Of a stretch of DNA of 64,000 bases, positions 46,715-56,734 are shown one piece after another. Each line of letters opens with the position of its first letter. The first letter of the stretch is position 1. Below the pieces are notes generated by a model, which saw nothing but the letters and a program-made list of their open reading frames with translations, was not told the DNA's origin and did no database searches. Source of the DNA: Glomus cerebriforme (lineage: Eukaryota > Glomeromycota > Glomeromycetes > Glomerales > Glomeraceae). The translations under genes were made by a program, and so were the position numbers. Where the stretch lies: positions 285,815 to 349,814 of the forward strand of contig QKYT01000036.1 of NCBI GenBank assembly GCA_003550305.1. The letters run 5' to 3'.

Positions 46715-48214
46715 ATGTCTTTTTATCTTCCAGCTGATTGCCTAAACGAAATATTTGAATATTTGGAGGATGATAAAATTACCTTACGTTCATGCTTATT
46801 AGTTAATCGCCTTTGGTGTGAAATTGTGGTTAGAATTTTATGGAGGAATGTTTGGAATTTTCAATATAGTGTATATAAGCCATATAGAAGAATACATGTG
46901 CCGTTAACATTGATTAGGACTTTAATTTCTTGTCTTCCTAATGAATCAAAAGACCTTTTATATGAAAATGAAATTTTTATTACAAATTCAACACGGAAAC
47001 CTTCATTTTTTAATTATGCTTCATTTTGTAAAGTACTTTCAATTCATGAAATTGATCAAATGATTCAATATGTTCTTGAAAAACATCAATCCATTACTTC
47101 ACGAAAGTTAAGCTTAAATTATAATAAATATTTATTATCACAAGAAATATTAAAGATGTTTATGAATGAAATTTCATCCTTAAAATCTTTGGATTATGGT
47201 TCAAGTTGTTCAAAAAAAGTTGAAAACATTATGTTTACTTATTTACCTGGAGCAAAGAATTGTTTAACGGATCTTACAAAATTAAGTTGTAGTTCAGAAA
47301 TTTATTCTGAATTTTTTTATCAAATATCTCAAATATGTCATAATATACAATCATTAATCATAAAATTTGGGGACTTTATTTCGGATGGTTTGGCTGATTT
47401 AATTACTTTACAAAATAATTTAAAGATTTTAACATTACAATCTTATGATGAAGGAAATGGAATATGTGGAATTTATTCTATAACATCATCATTAAATAAA
47501 TTTTCTTTATCATTAACTAAATTAAAAATAGATAATTCTTATATACCATTATCATTCATATCAATATTTAAAAATTTACAAGAACTTAGTTTCTTCTTCG
47601 AATTTAAAGAAGGGTTGGAAGATTTTACTCAGTTACAATATGTTAAATTTCCAAATTTGAAAATTTTAAGATTTTTATATGAATATCCAAAAGCTGAAAT
47701 ATTAATGAAATTTTTAGAAATTAATGGAAAGAATTTAGAAGAATTATATATATTTGATAATGATAATTCATTAAATTTGGCAATAGCTAAGTTTTGTCCG
47801 AACCTTAAAACCTTATTTACAATATTTATGGATGATGAAATAGAAACGTTAAAGATATTGTTAAAAAGTTGTCAATATTTAGAAAGTATTAAAATTTGGT
47901 GTGGTGGGGGTGAATATTTAAACGAAAAAGAATTATTGGAAATTATTGCAAAATATTCACCAAAAAATTTTTATGAATTAAAAATAAATTATATTTATTA
48001 TACAAGATCTGAAATAATTCCAGAAGATTTAGAATCTTTTTTTTTAAATTGGAAAAATCGTTTACCACAAAAACCTCTTTCTTTAATTCTTATTAAGAAT
48101 TATGAAAGTATTAGTTTAGAAGTGAATGAAGGAAATATGGAAGTGATTGAAAAATATAAAAGATTGGGTGTTATTAAGAAAATTAAAATCCAAGAATTTG
48201 AAGAAGAAGAATAG
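46715..48214 (+). CDS. F-box protein with LRR-like C-terminal region
   Basis: Single-exon gene of 499 residues. Residues 4-46 are an F-box (LPADCLNEIFEYLEDDKITL, RSCLLVNRLWCEIVVRILWR, NVW), which binds Skp1 in SCF ubiquitin ligases. The rest has irregular leucine-rich periodicity (LKSLDYGSSC, NLKILTLQSY, FKNLQELSFFFEF, FPNLKILRFLYEY, CPNLKTLFTIF, SCQYLESIKIWCGG), fitting a degenerate LRR solenoid that would recruit substrates. F-box/LRR families are heavily expanded in AM fungi, and individual substrates are unknown. The C terminus ends in an acidic EFEEEE tail. A TATA box and a T12-A11 tract precede the start, and no intron is needed. Confidence 0.92.
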   Translation: MSFYLPADCLNEIFEYLEDDKITLRSCLLVNRLWCEIVVRILWRNVWNFQYSVYKPYRRIHVPLTLIRTLISCLPNESKDLLYENEIFITNSTRKPSFFNYASFCKVLSIHEIDQMIQYVLEKHQSITSRKLSLNYNKYLLSQEILKMFMNEISSLKSLDYGSSCSKKVENIMFTYLPGAKNCLTDLTKLSCSSEIYSEFFYQISQICHNIQSLIIKFGDFISDGLADLITLQNNLKILTLQSYDEGNGICGIYSITSSLNKFSLSLTKLKIDNSYIPLSFISIFKNLQELSFFFEFKEGLEDFTQLQYVKFPNLKILRFLYEYPKAEILMKFLEINGKNLEELYIFDNDNSLNLAIAKFCPNLKTLFTIFMDDEIETLKILLKSCQYLESIKIWCGGGEYLNEKELLEIIAKYSPKNFYELKINYIYYTRSEIIPEDLESFFLNWKNRLPQKPLSLILIKNYESISLEVNEGNMEVIEKYKRLGVIKKIKIQEFEEEE

Positions 48215-48395
48215 AAATTTATTTATATAATTATCCTTATAAATTTATTATTAATAAAATATCCAAAAATTAATAAAATTATATTGATACTGGCTCACTT
48301 ACTGTGTGTAATATTTTTAATACTGTAATAATAAAATTCTATCATCACCATTTCTCTCTAATCGATACAAAAATCATTATAAAAATAAAATGGGT

Positions 48396-48765
48396 ATTGC
48401 TAAATCTCATCGGCGGTGATTGTCACCGCTTAATTCTGGCCAAACATGATAATTTCGGCCAGAGTTAAGATACAAAAAAAAATAAAAATGTTTTGATATC
48501 TGATATCAATCGCATCAAATTTTGAAAATATTTAATTAAAAATTTTTATAAAAAAATGTAACAAAAACTCTCTAAACAACAGCTCTTCTAACCGTAGAAA
48601 AACTTTTTCTATTCACAAATTTACACGTATTAATAGTGTTTATAATATGATTAGGTTAATATATTTGTCGAAAATTCAAATTAAGTAAAAGAATTTCATG
48701 TGCGGTGAGCCGGTGACAAACACCGCCGGTGACATTTATGACATTTAGCAAAATCCTATTAATAT
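48396..48765. mobile_element. MITE family A, copy 2 (about 370 bp, TIRs)
   Basis: The left end TTGCTAAATCTCATCGGCGG followed by TGATTGTCACCG mirrors the right end, which on the minus strand reads TTGCTAAATGTCATAAATGT then CACCGGCGGTG and TTGTCACCG. Just inside the left end, TAATTCTGGCC and GGCCAGAGTTA form a second small inverted repeat. The interior matches 44571-44826 in opposite orientation. Confidence 0.8.
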
Positions 48766-49524
48766 AATAAATTTTATATTCAACATTGCGTCATAATATC
48801 ATTCTTCATGATTGATATTTGATACTGTATAGCTTATTAATTTTTTTAATATAAAAATACATCAAAATTTACATGAAAAAAAGATGATTAGATTATGACT
48901 TGATGTTGAAGAATTTCTTACGACTAATTCTTTCATTATTAAAGATACTTTTTGCATATGACTATCGTTTAAATTGCGGGTTTGCTATTTCAAAAGTGTC
49001 ATATTGTTATTTATCATGTTATGAACTATGTATTACAGATATTAAATCATCGAAAGTATTTGGTTCTCACATTCGTCTAAAAAAAAATTTAAATGATTTT
49101 TATCGATAAAAGGGTAGATTAAATGAATCTATTTGAAATAAAGCATCTGAAGTTTTAGAACTTTCATGTTAATGAAGTCAATTTTTAATGAAACAAATTC
49201 CTTTATTAGTATCGGTATATTAAACCAACAAATTTACAACCACTCTGAACGACATCAATGTAAGTAATTATAATATTATATTAAACTTTCATTACATCTT
49301 TTATATCAGCATTGCTTCATATTTAATTTGGTTCAATGCGGAGAAACTTTACCAAGTCTTTAATATGAAAAATGAATTTTTCGAATTTTGAAATTCATTC
49401 ATTATTGTATTGAATTTGGGCGACATATTTATTTTTGAATATTCAAGTGAAATTAGGGATAGCAATAAATTATTTTCAAAGGAATTTGGATTATGTATGG
49501 AATGGAATTTTAGAGTCATTAAAT

Positions 49525-49680
49525 TATCTACTCACGTGTTTTTGCCGGAATTATGGTATTAAATGTGGTGTAGGATGGCTAAGTTAATTGGTGATAAATA
49601 GTATTTCACATATCGAAGCCCTTAATAAAGTAGAAGGGCGTAACGCCGTATCGGTGTGATGCGGGATGACAAATTATTAA
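49525..49680. repeat. Dispersed repeat copy related to 45055-45205
   Basis: Shared blocks in the same order are TCACGTG, GCCGGAATTATGG-ATTAA, GGTGATAAATAG-ATTTCAC-TATCGAA, GTAACGC and GGGATGACA versus GGGGTGACA. The similarity runs about 150 bp, well beyond the arm of the foldback element at 44964-45107, so a longer parent element existed. Confidence 0.7.
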
Positions 49681-52116
49681 AATGCTGTCGTGTGGTGGTG
49701 TTTTATAACATGCATGTATAATATATTCAGAAAAAAAAATGGCAAAACTTTATTTTCATTAATACATTGATTATTTGCTCAAAAAAATATAGGTATTTTC
49801 CAATGGAATGCTTTATTATTGTGATTCAATTAGTCAAATACGCGTGTGAAATCATTTTTATATTAGCCATTGTTATTATTCTAATATAAGTTTAATATAA
49901 TAAATCAAGAAAATTTTCTTTCTTGACTCTTTTATCCCTAACTCATTTTTAAACAGTTTTACACCTTACAATTTACATAATAATACTAAAAAGAATTAAT
50001 TTTCTATTGAAACGAATAGTTTAAATGGGGAATTCGATTGCTAAATCTAAGAATAAAAGTTTGATTTGGAGTTAAAATAATTTATATCATTTTCAACTTC
50101 ACAAAAATTTTCTCTAATAAATTTTACCAAATATAATATTTTTTAAAAAATACTAATATTACAAATTCAAAAAATTAACTTTAAGGTATTGGTTAGAACT
50201 AGCGTTACATCTCATGTTGTAACTATTACGGCCAGCAACCTTAACCAAAAGTTTTCTCTCACACTTCGAAATTGTTAAATTTATGCAATTCTAGTACGCA
50301 ATAGATCAATATAACTAATTACTCTTTATATGGAATCGATACCAAGTTTTCAATAGCAACTCGAAGAGAAGCTTAAGCTCGAACTTTTTTGAAGCAATTT
50401 TGAATAAATAACCTCGATTGAACGAAACTGTAGGTAATGTCGGTGGAAGCGGGTACAACTAATTTATTTTTATATATCTAAAAATATAATATCATCCGTA
50501 TGTAATAAAAAAAAAATTCGCGCCACTTTCAACTCTATAAATTAAATTTTCGTTGAAGTTTAACCAACTATCATTTCGTGCATGTCCAATGAATGCTTAC
50601 GAAATGTATTAAATTGGTCTTTTATCACAACGTCAAACTAGAGTCAAGTCTAACAAATTTTATTCCTTCGGTGTTAGATAGTTCTCTGCATTTTCTGTAT
50701 CATCCCTTATTACTCCAAAATCTCTCCTCCTCTACCTTGGCCCTTGACCCGTAGACTGGGGCTTGATGAAGATATAATAATCGATTAAATAGTCGGAAAG
50801 ATTCCAAGTCAATATTAAACGCTTGTCGATTTATAAATTCGCTAAATATCTTGATTTGGCGATACTTTGTTGTAAAATTATTCTTATTAGATATAGCTTT
50901 CAAATAAAGCCCATTAAGAGATGGTTAAAAGGGGGTATTTGATGTGTACGATTTTCATTTACTACTTGATTCCATGATTTTTTTTTTTTTTTTTAAAAAA
51001 AAAAAAATATAGAAAAAAAAAAAATTAAACATCGAGGAATAAAAACACAGTGGTTAAATAAAAATTTAGGCCGTTAGATCCGATCAATCATGATAATTTT
51101 TTATATAAACACAAAATCGGAAACAATAACCTTTACGCCAAGATAAACTTATGGGGTTTGGGTCAACTGTTGATCGTCTGACGAATTAAGTAAAGTAAAT
51201 GTTTTTTTTAGACAGTTGGCGTTGAGACATATGAAATTATTTTTAAGGCGCAGACATTCTTTGGATAAATAAAAATTAATTCCTGATTTGAATAGATTTC
51301 TATATAGCGAGAATATATTTTTCATATGATTGCGATCTTTATAATTACGCAAATACCGGAGTTTTGTTTTTTTCGCTAATCAAAAATAGATAGTGTAACA
51401 ATTTTCTTTGATGAATTCATTTGATTTATCATAAATTACGTTACAAGAAATTCAATTCCTTCCAGAATAATATTAGAATTCATGTTTAAGTTCATTATGT
51501 TCAATATGTCATTAGCCATAATAACGTTGATGTTGTGTATTCTTCCAATGACCAAACTATTATACATTTATTAGATATCGGTTACCCCGTACAATAAATA
51601 TAATAATTAAATACACATGTTCATTACTTAATGTTTGTGTATTACGTAAATGATTGATAATATGCATAAAAAATCTCAAAAATTTTAATTTGTTGTAATT
51701 GTTCACGTGAAATCTTAAGAATTAATGACATTAACTAATAATAATATCAGTGATAAGTCGAACTACTACTGTATTAACAAAAAGATTAGAAGTTTTATTG
51801 TCATTATAGCATTATAGTATTTAATTCCATTACACTTGATCTACATTATTAAATTCGGCCAAAATTATGCTAATTCCGGCTATATTATATTTGATACACA
51901 GTACACTTTTTTTGATGCCAAGACACGTACTAATTTTTAATATTTTGCATAAATCACAAAAATGTCTAAAAAGGAAACCGATTTCCTTTTTTAAACGAAA
52001 AAAAATGCATACCCCTGCAGTTATATCTGTCTATATTAGTAAATAAAATTATTTTGCGAGAGTTAGATCAAATGCAATATCTAAACTATAATTCAAATAC
52101 GAATTACTTATAAAAA

Positions 52117-52314
52117 TCAACTTTTCTCCATTTTTTTCTCAAAATAAAAAAAACTAACCGAAATAAGGTGAGTATTAACATCATCTACAGAATTATATCT
52201 TTTTAAATATTTATAAGTATCATTGTAATATTCATTCATAAAAATTTTAGGGTCTTTAGTAATGATTATTTTCCATAATATTTTTTCCTTTTTAGTACTT
52301 TTAATAAAGCTCAT
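52117..52314 (-). CDS. Hypothetical small protein or first exon
   Basis: Open frame of 65 residues starting MSFIKSTKKEKILWKIIITK with FMNEYYNDTYKYLKRYNSVD. Residue composition is protein-like up to a possible GTTAGT donor at about 52158, after which the translation (FFYFEKKMEKS) looks like read-through into an intron. No downstream exon in phase was found with confidence. It is divergently oriented from the phosphoesterase gene at 52569 and could share its promoter region. Function unknown. Confidence 0.35.
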   Translation of the reverse strand: MSFIKSTKKEKILWKIIITKDPKIFMNEYYNDTYKYLKRYNSVDDVNTHLISVSFFYFEKKMEKS

Positions 52315-52508
52315 TTTATTATACTAATTAGTAAGTCTGGAATTTCAACCTAAAATTGAGAATTTCATATAAAAATTATGGATTAGGAATATTTTAATTA
52401 AAATACTAATGTTATTTATGGATTTGTACTATTTAAAGTCATTAAAAATTACGGATCATCATTGTGCTACTTAATGCGTGAGTCTGCTTCTTGTATAACT
52501 CGCTTTGA

Positions 52509-52517
52509 ATATATATA
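52509..52517 (+). promoter_or_regulatory. TATA-like element of phosphoesterase copy 1
   Basis: The sequence ATATATATA about 52-60 bases upstream of the ATG at 52569 is the only TATA-like element at a suitable distance. Confidence 0.45.
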
Positions 52518-52568
52518 CAGTAACACTACTTTCATTATTCTACACACTTCATATTGTTTTAAAAAAAG

Positions 52569-53549
52569 ATGAAGTTTTCTAAATTTATCACCCTTTTCAT
52601 GGTTATTTCTTGTATTTATTGTATGAAAACAACCGGTCAAATTGTGAAAGGAAAATATTTTGATCGATTATTTTTAATAACTTTTGAAAACACTGATTAC
52701 GCAACGGCAGCGGTTGATCCCTATTTGGTGGACTTGTCAACCCGTCAGAACGGCATCCTTCTTTCCAATTTTTTCGCTGTCGACCATCCATCTGAACCTA
52801 ATTACGTAGCTCATATTTTTGGTTCAACTGATGGAATATTAGATGATGAATTTTACAATATAACCGGGAACAATATAGTAGATCTTCTCGAGGAAAAAAA
52901 TATCTCTTGGAAGGCGTACATGGAGGATTTCCCCAGCGATTGTTACACGGGAATGTTAAGCCCAGTAGGACATTATGCACGTAGGCATAATCCTTTTATT
53001 TCCATGGTCAATATCAACAGTGATCCTATACGTTGTGCAAAAATAGTCAATGCTAATCAACTTGATACGGATATAAGTACGAATAGTTTACCACAATTTG
53101 CTTATTACACACCAAATGTAATCAACGATGCTCACGATACCAACCTTACATTCGCAATGACATGGTTTAAAAATTGGTTAGAACCAAAACTTCAAGAACC
53201 GGCTTTTACCACCAACACATTGATTTTTATTACTTTTGATGAATCCGAGTCAAAAATCGTAAACCAAAATCAGATTTTTAGTAGTCTTCTGGGTAGTCCA
53301 GTCCAACCGAATGAAAATCACAATGATGATACCTTTTATACTCATTATTCACTTGCGAAGACCATTGAGGATAATTGGAATTTGAATAATTTGGGAAAGA
53401 ATGATACTACAGCAAATCCATTTACTAAATTTTTGGTTCAAACCCCTATAAAAAATGCTTGTCCAAAAAATATTCCAAAATTGTATTTTTATACAATATT
53501 TGTCTCAATTTTGTTACAAGGTGTGATAACAAAATTGATGATTATTTGA
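52569..53549 (+). CDS. Secreted acid-phosphatase-like phosphoesterase, possibly GPI-anchored
   Basis: Single-exon gene of 326 residues. An N-terminal signal peptide (MKFSKFITLFMVISCIYCMK) precedes a phosphoesterase-family domain of the kind found in fungal extracellular acid phosphatases. Visible motifs are LITFENTDYATA (metal/nucleophile region), DHPSEPNY, RRHNPFISM, YYTPN-NDAHDTNLT and FITFDESES. Family members hydrolyse phosphate esters outside the cell to release inorganic phosphate. After TKFLV the protein has a tail KNACPKNIPK and a final hydrophobic segment (LYFYTIFVSILLQG and on), which resembles a GPI-attachment signal or a membrane anchor. It faces its close paralogue at 54958-55824, with 3' ends towards each other. 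Poly-A-signal-like AATAAA lies near 53571. Regulation by phosphate is plausible but not shown. Confidence 0.9.
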   Translation: MKFSKFITLFMVISCIYCMKTTGQIVKGKYFDRLFLITFENTDYATAAVDPYLVDLSTRQNGILLSNFFAVDHPSEPNYVAHIFGSTDGILDDEFYNITGNNIVDLLEEKNISWKAYMEDFPSDCYTGMLSPVGHYARRHNPFISMVNINSDPIRCAKIVNANQLDTDISTNSLPQFAYYTPNVINDAHDTNLTFAMTWFKNWLEPKLQEPAFTTNTLIFITFDESESKIVNQNQIFSSLLGSPVQPNENHNDDTFYTHYSLAKTIEDNWNLNNLGKNDTTANPFTKFLVQTPIKNACPKNIPKLYFYTIFVSILLQGVITKLMII

Positions 53550-54957
53550 TAATCGTGTACGAACATCACAATAAATGTCAAATAAATGTTTAATGGGGGT
53601 CGATTTTTTGAACAAAAATAATTATCAGTTTTGCTAGTTTATTAGGAAACATTTAAATATTTTAGAATTAATTAGATTAATATGTAGATGAACTATTTAC
53701 TGTGTATTAAAATAAAAGATGCAAGTTGTTACGATTAATTTTCTATTAAATTTTTTTTTATCTTATCGTCTTTATAAAACTTTGTTACAGTTAATTTCAA
53801 AAAGTTTATCGTTATCACATTGCAAAACAGATAACATATAAATAATAAATACTCAGTTAGCTCATTGAGACGCATTTTGTTTCTATTTTCTTCGATTTCT
53901 TCGAGCAAACACTTAAGTTTTTAGCTCTGATATTTGTATTCCTGGATATAGTTCTTATCTAGAAACTTGTAAAATCTGTAAAATTTTATACTAAACAGAT
54001 AAATATTAATAAGAACTTTTATTTAAATTTTGTATGTACTGTAGGTGTTAATAGAGATTCTTGATCGTTCATTAAATACGTCTCTATAAAACAAAGCTGC
54101 TAATGCTACAAGAAATGCTGTAATAATGTTATTTAGAAACGCAAAATAAAATTTATCTATAATGTTAATTAAAATTTAATTTTAAATGAAATATAGAATC
54201 AATAATTTTAGTTTAAATGATTTCATTGAAAAATGGGATAAGAATATTCATCAGAAAAATTATTTTATTTCTGAGACAAAAAAGTTCTTAATTTAAATTG
54301 TAAAAACTGCTAATTTTTTTTTTTGATGAGACTAAGTTACATGCAAATGGATAGACGTATATTTTATGTACAATTGACTAATTGCAATTGGCATTCCACT
54401 TACTCATTCAGATTTTAGGATTTATTTCTTGGAGTAAATAGTTATTTATTACTCAGTTGTTATTACGAGTACACGTGAGTACAGTAAAATTATGTAATCA
54501 CGTAGTCACGTAATCATATATGTTTTATTTTCCATCTATATAACTAAAAAAAATTGTGTAACGGAGTTTTAGATTAAATAATTTTGAATTGTGCAACGCG
54601 TGATTCGTCTGCGCCTCTGCGCCTGATCTATTCCATGTTTTTTTTAGAAAATGAAATGGCGAACTGGTAGGTGGCATGATTATTAATTAGCCTATTGATT
54701 TTTTTTAATTTATAAATCGGATCTGATATCTGTCTGATATATTTTTTTTTTGATAAATCACATGAAAAAAAAATTAAAATAGCAGTATATTAAAAGTTCT
54801 TATACTTTGCGAGAATCATCAGGACTGTCAGACCAAAAATATTGTTTAAGCTATAAATTTTATTTACATATTAGGTTTAACTAATTTTAAATATTTTAGT
54901 AATAACTCTCATTAAAAGAGGAACACAATTGAAATTAGCAAAACTAGAGAATCATTT
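53550..54957. other. Spacer between convergent phosphoesterase genes
   Basis: No gene. Contains a CACGTG at 54472 within a run of TCACGTA/ACGTGA-like boxes (54470-54515) and AT-rich DNA. Confidence 0.5.
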
Positions 54958-55824
54958 CTAAACTAAAAATTTAGTAAATGGATTTGCTGTTGTGTCATTC
55001 CTTCCTAAGCTATTCAACCCCCAATTCTCCTCAATGGTCTTTGCGATCGAGTAATGAGTGTAAGGGGTACCATCATCGTGACTTTTATTCGGTTGGACTG
55101 GACTTCCCAGAAGACTGCTAAAAATCTGGTTTGGTTCTTTTGTTTTGGATTCATCAAAAGTAATAAAAATCAATGTGTTGGTGGTAAAAGCCGGTTCTTG
55201 AAGTTTTGGTTCTAACCAATTTTTAAACCATGTCATTGCGAATGTAAGGTTTGTATCGTGACCATCATTATTAATATTTGGTGTATAATAGACAAATTGT
55301 GGTACACTATTCGTGCTTATATCCGTATCAAGCTGATCAGCATTGACTATCTTTGCGCAACGTACAGGATCACTGTTGATATTGACCATGGAAATAAATG
55401 GATTATGTTTACGTGCGTATAAATGATCTGAACTAAAAGCACCCGTGAAACAGTTGCCAGGAAAGTCTTCCATGTAAGCGTTCCAAGAGATTCCTTTATC
55501 TTCAAGAAGGTCGACTAAATTATTTCCAATAATATTGTAGTTGCCATCATCTAATATTCCAGCAGTTGATCCATAAATTTGAGCTATGTAATTGGGTTCA
55601 GATGGATGTTCAACTGCGAAATAATTGGAAAGAAGAATACCATCCGGACGACTAGTCAAATCTTTCAAATAAGGATTATTCACTGCCGTTGCATAATCAG
55701 TATTTTCAAAAGTGATCAAAAAGAATCGATCAAAATATTTTCCTTTCACAATTTGACCGGCTGTTTTCATACATAAAATACCAGAAATAGTCGTGAAAAG
55801 GGTAATGAATTTAAAAAACTTCAT
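54958..55824 (-). CDS. Secreted acid-phosphatase-like phosphoesterase, soluble form
   Basis: Single-exon gene of 288 residues on the minus strand, closely similar along its length to the copy at 52569. It has a signal peptide (MKFFKFITLFTTISGILCMK), then LITFENTDYATA, EHPSEPNY, RKHNPFISM, YYTPNINNDGHDTNLT and FITFDESKT. It stops directly after TKFLV, exactly where the other copy begins its extra tail with hydrophobic end, so this form lacks the predicted membrane or GPI anchor and should be released. Length and motifs otherwise fit the family. Arranged tail-to-tail with its paralogue, so the pair is an inverted duplication. Likely role: extracellular phosphate release. Confidence 0.9.
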   Translation of the reverse strand: MKFFKFITLFTTISGILCMKTAGQIVKGKYFDRFFLITFENTDYATAVNNPYLKDLTSRPDGILLSNYFAVEHPSEPNYIAQIYGSTAGILDDGNYNIIGNNLVDLLEDKGISWNAYMEDFPGNCFTGAFSSDHLYARKHNPFISMVNINSDPVRCAKIVNADQLDTDISTNSVPQFVYYTPNINNDGHDTNLTFAMTWFKNWLEPKLQEPAFTTNTLIFITFDESKTKEPNQIFSSLLGSPVQPNKSHDDGTPYTHYSIAKTIEENWGLNSLGRNDTTANPFTKFLV

Positions 55825-55880
55825 TTTCTTTAAAAAAATGCAAAGCGTTTGTGATAAATTATGAGAACGAAAGAGGGTTG

Positions 55881-55887
55881 TTTTATA
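55881..55887 (-). promoter_or_regulatory. TATA box of phosphoesterase copy 2
   Basis: On the minus strand this reads TATAAAA, about 57-63 bases upstream of the ATG at 55824, followed by an ACAACCC-rich leader. Confidence 0.55.
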
Positions 55888-56098
55888 TGTTCAAAAGAAT
55901 TAGAATAATAGACAAGCAATGGAGTGAACCGTACGATGACACGTAATTATTTTTAATTATTTTTAATTATTTTGGATTAATTGTTTTGATTGAGTCAGCC
56001 ATTCAGACTTGATTTGCTTTTTTAGTAAATATTGATGTTCCAGCCAGATAATAAAACTATTGGCCAGATTATAGAGGTGCTGGTGCCGGTCATCTTTA

Positions 56099-56227
56099 TT
56101 GTGCCCCAACTCCCAAGTTGACAATTGGCCTAAATTATCGGCCCATTTTTATAATGCCTTAAGATATACCCAACGATACTTCCCTTATATAGTAATTATT
56201 TTGATTTGGGCATGACTTGGGGCACAA
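56099..56227. mobile_element. 129-bp TIR element with 8-bp target duplication
   Basis: TTGTGCCCCAA (56099-56109) and TTGGGGCACAA (56217-56227) are exact inverted repeats. They are flanked by CATCTTTA (56091-56098) and CATCCTTA (56228-56235), a 7-of-8 matching target duplication. No coding capacity. The ends resemble those of the element at 9257-9367. Confidence 0.75.
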
Positions 56228-56324
56228 CATCCTTACGTATTGTCAGAGTTGCGTAAGGTGCTTAAAACTAGTACGCCAATCGTACTCAACTTATGCCTGA
56301 AATAACAGCTTCCAAACCCGAAGT

Positions 56325-56445
56325 CATAAAGCCTCGAGGTTCTCAAACAAGAAGCCTCTGAGGCTCCCTAACCAATAAGAAGCCCCTGAGGCTTCCTAAG
56401 GGTAAGGGAGCCCCGAGGCTTTCAGTCGGACGAAGCCCCAAAATT
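56325..56445. repeat. GC-rich cluster of AAGCC-CTGAGGCT repeats
   Basis: Two adjacent units of about 28 bp (GAAGCCTCTGAGGCTCCCTA and GAAGCCCCTGAGGCTTCCTA) are flanked by degenerate copies (AAGCCTCGAGG; GAGCCCCGAGGCTT). Each unit is itself a palindrome around CTGAGG. The patch is markedly richer in G+C than its surroundings. Confidence 0.7.
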
Positions 56446-56734
56446 TTTATAATGAATGATTACTATAATTTTTTGTATATTCTAGTTTAAATATAATTTT
56501 GTAGACTCACTAATAGTGACCGTTACCATTGTTGTTTATTGTTCAGATAAGTTTTGAGAAATATGACGAAAAATTGATTTATAAATTATAATTTTCTTGA
56601 AATAATGATTTATGTAAAATTACTGAAATTTTATAAGCGATATCTAAAAAAAAATGCATAATTTTGTTAATAGTTTGTAGCTATTATTTTAATGAATAAA
56701 TTTTGAAAGTATTAACTTCTAATATTAAAATATT

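Larger units (their letters stand above)
48215..52116. other. Intergenic with MITE copies
   Basis: Contains MITE family A copy 2 (48396-48765) and a repeat copy at 49525-49680. The open frames at 48900-49109, complement(50700-50903) and complement(51149-51352) are unremarkable and not assigned. A T17-A13 tract is at 50978-51007; CACGTG occurs at 49533 and 51704; a GGCCAAAATTA box is at 51857. Confidence 0.5.

Noticed and set aside
50700..50903. Minus-strand 67-codon frame near 50.8 kb, also checked as tRNA-like because of its GC-rich start
   Set aside because: No cloverleaf arms or T-loop consensus, and no protein domain.
52603..52980. Two minus-strand frames in phosphoesterase copy 1
   Set aside because: Shadows of the signal-peptide-bearing plus-strand gene.
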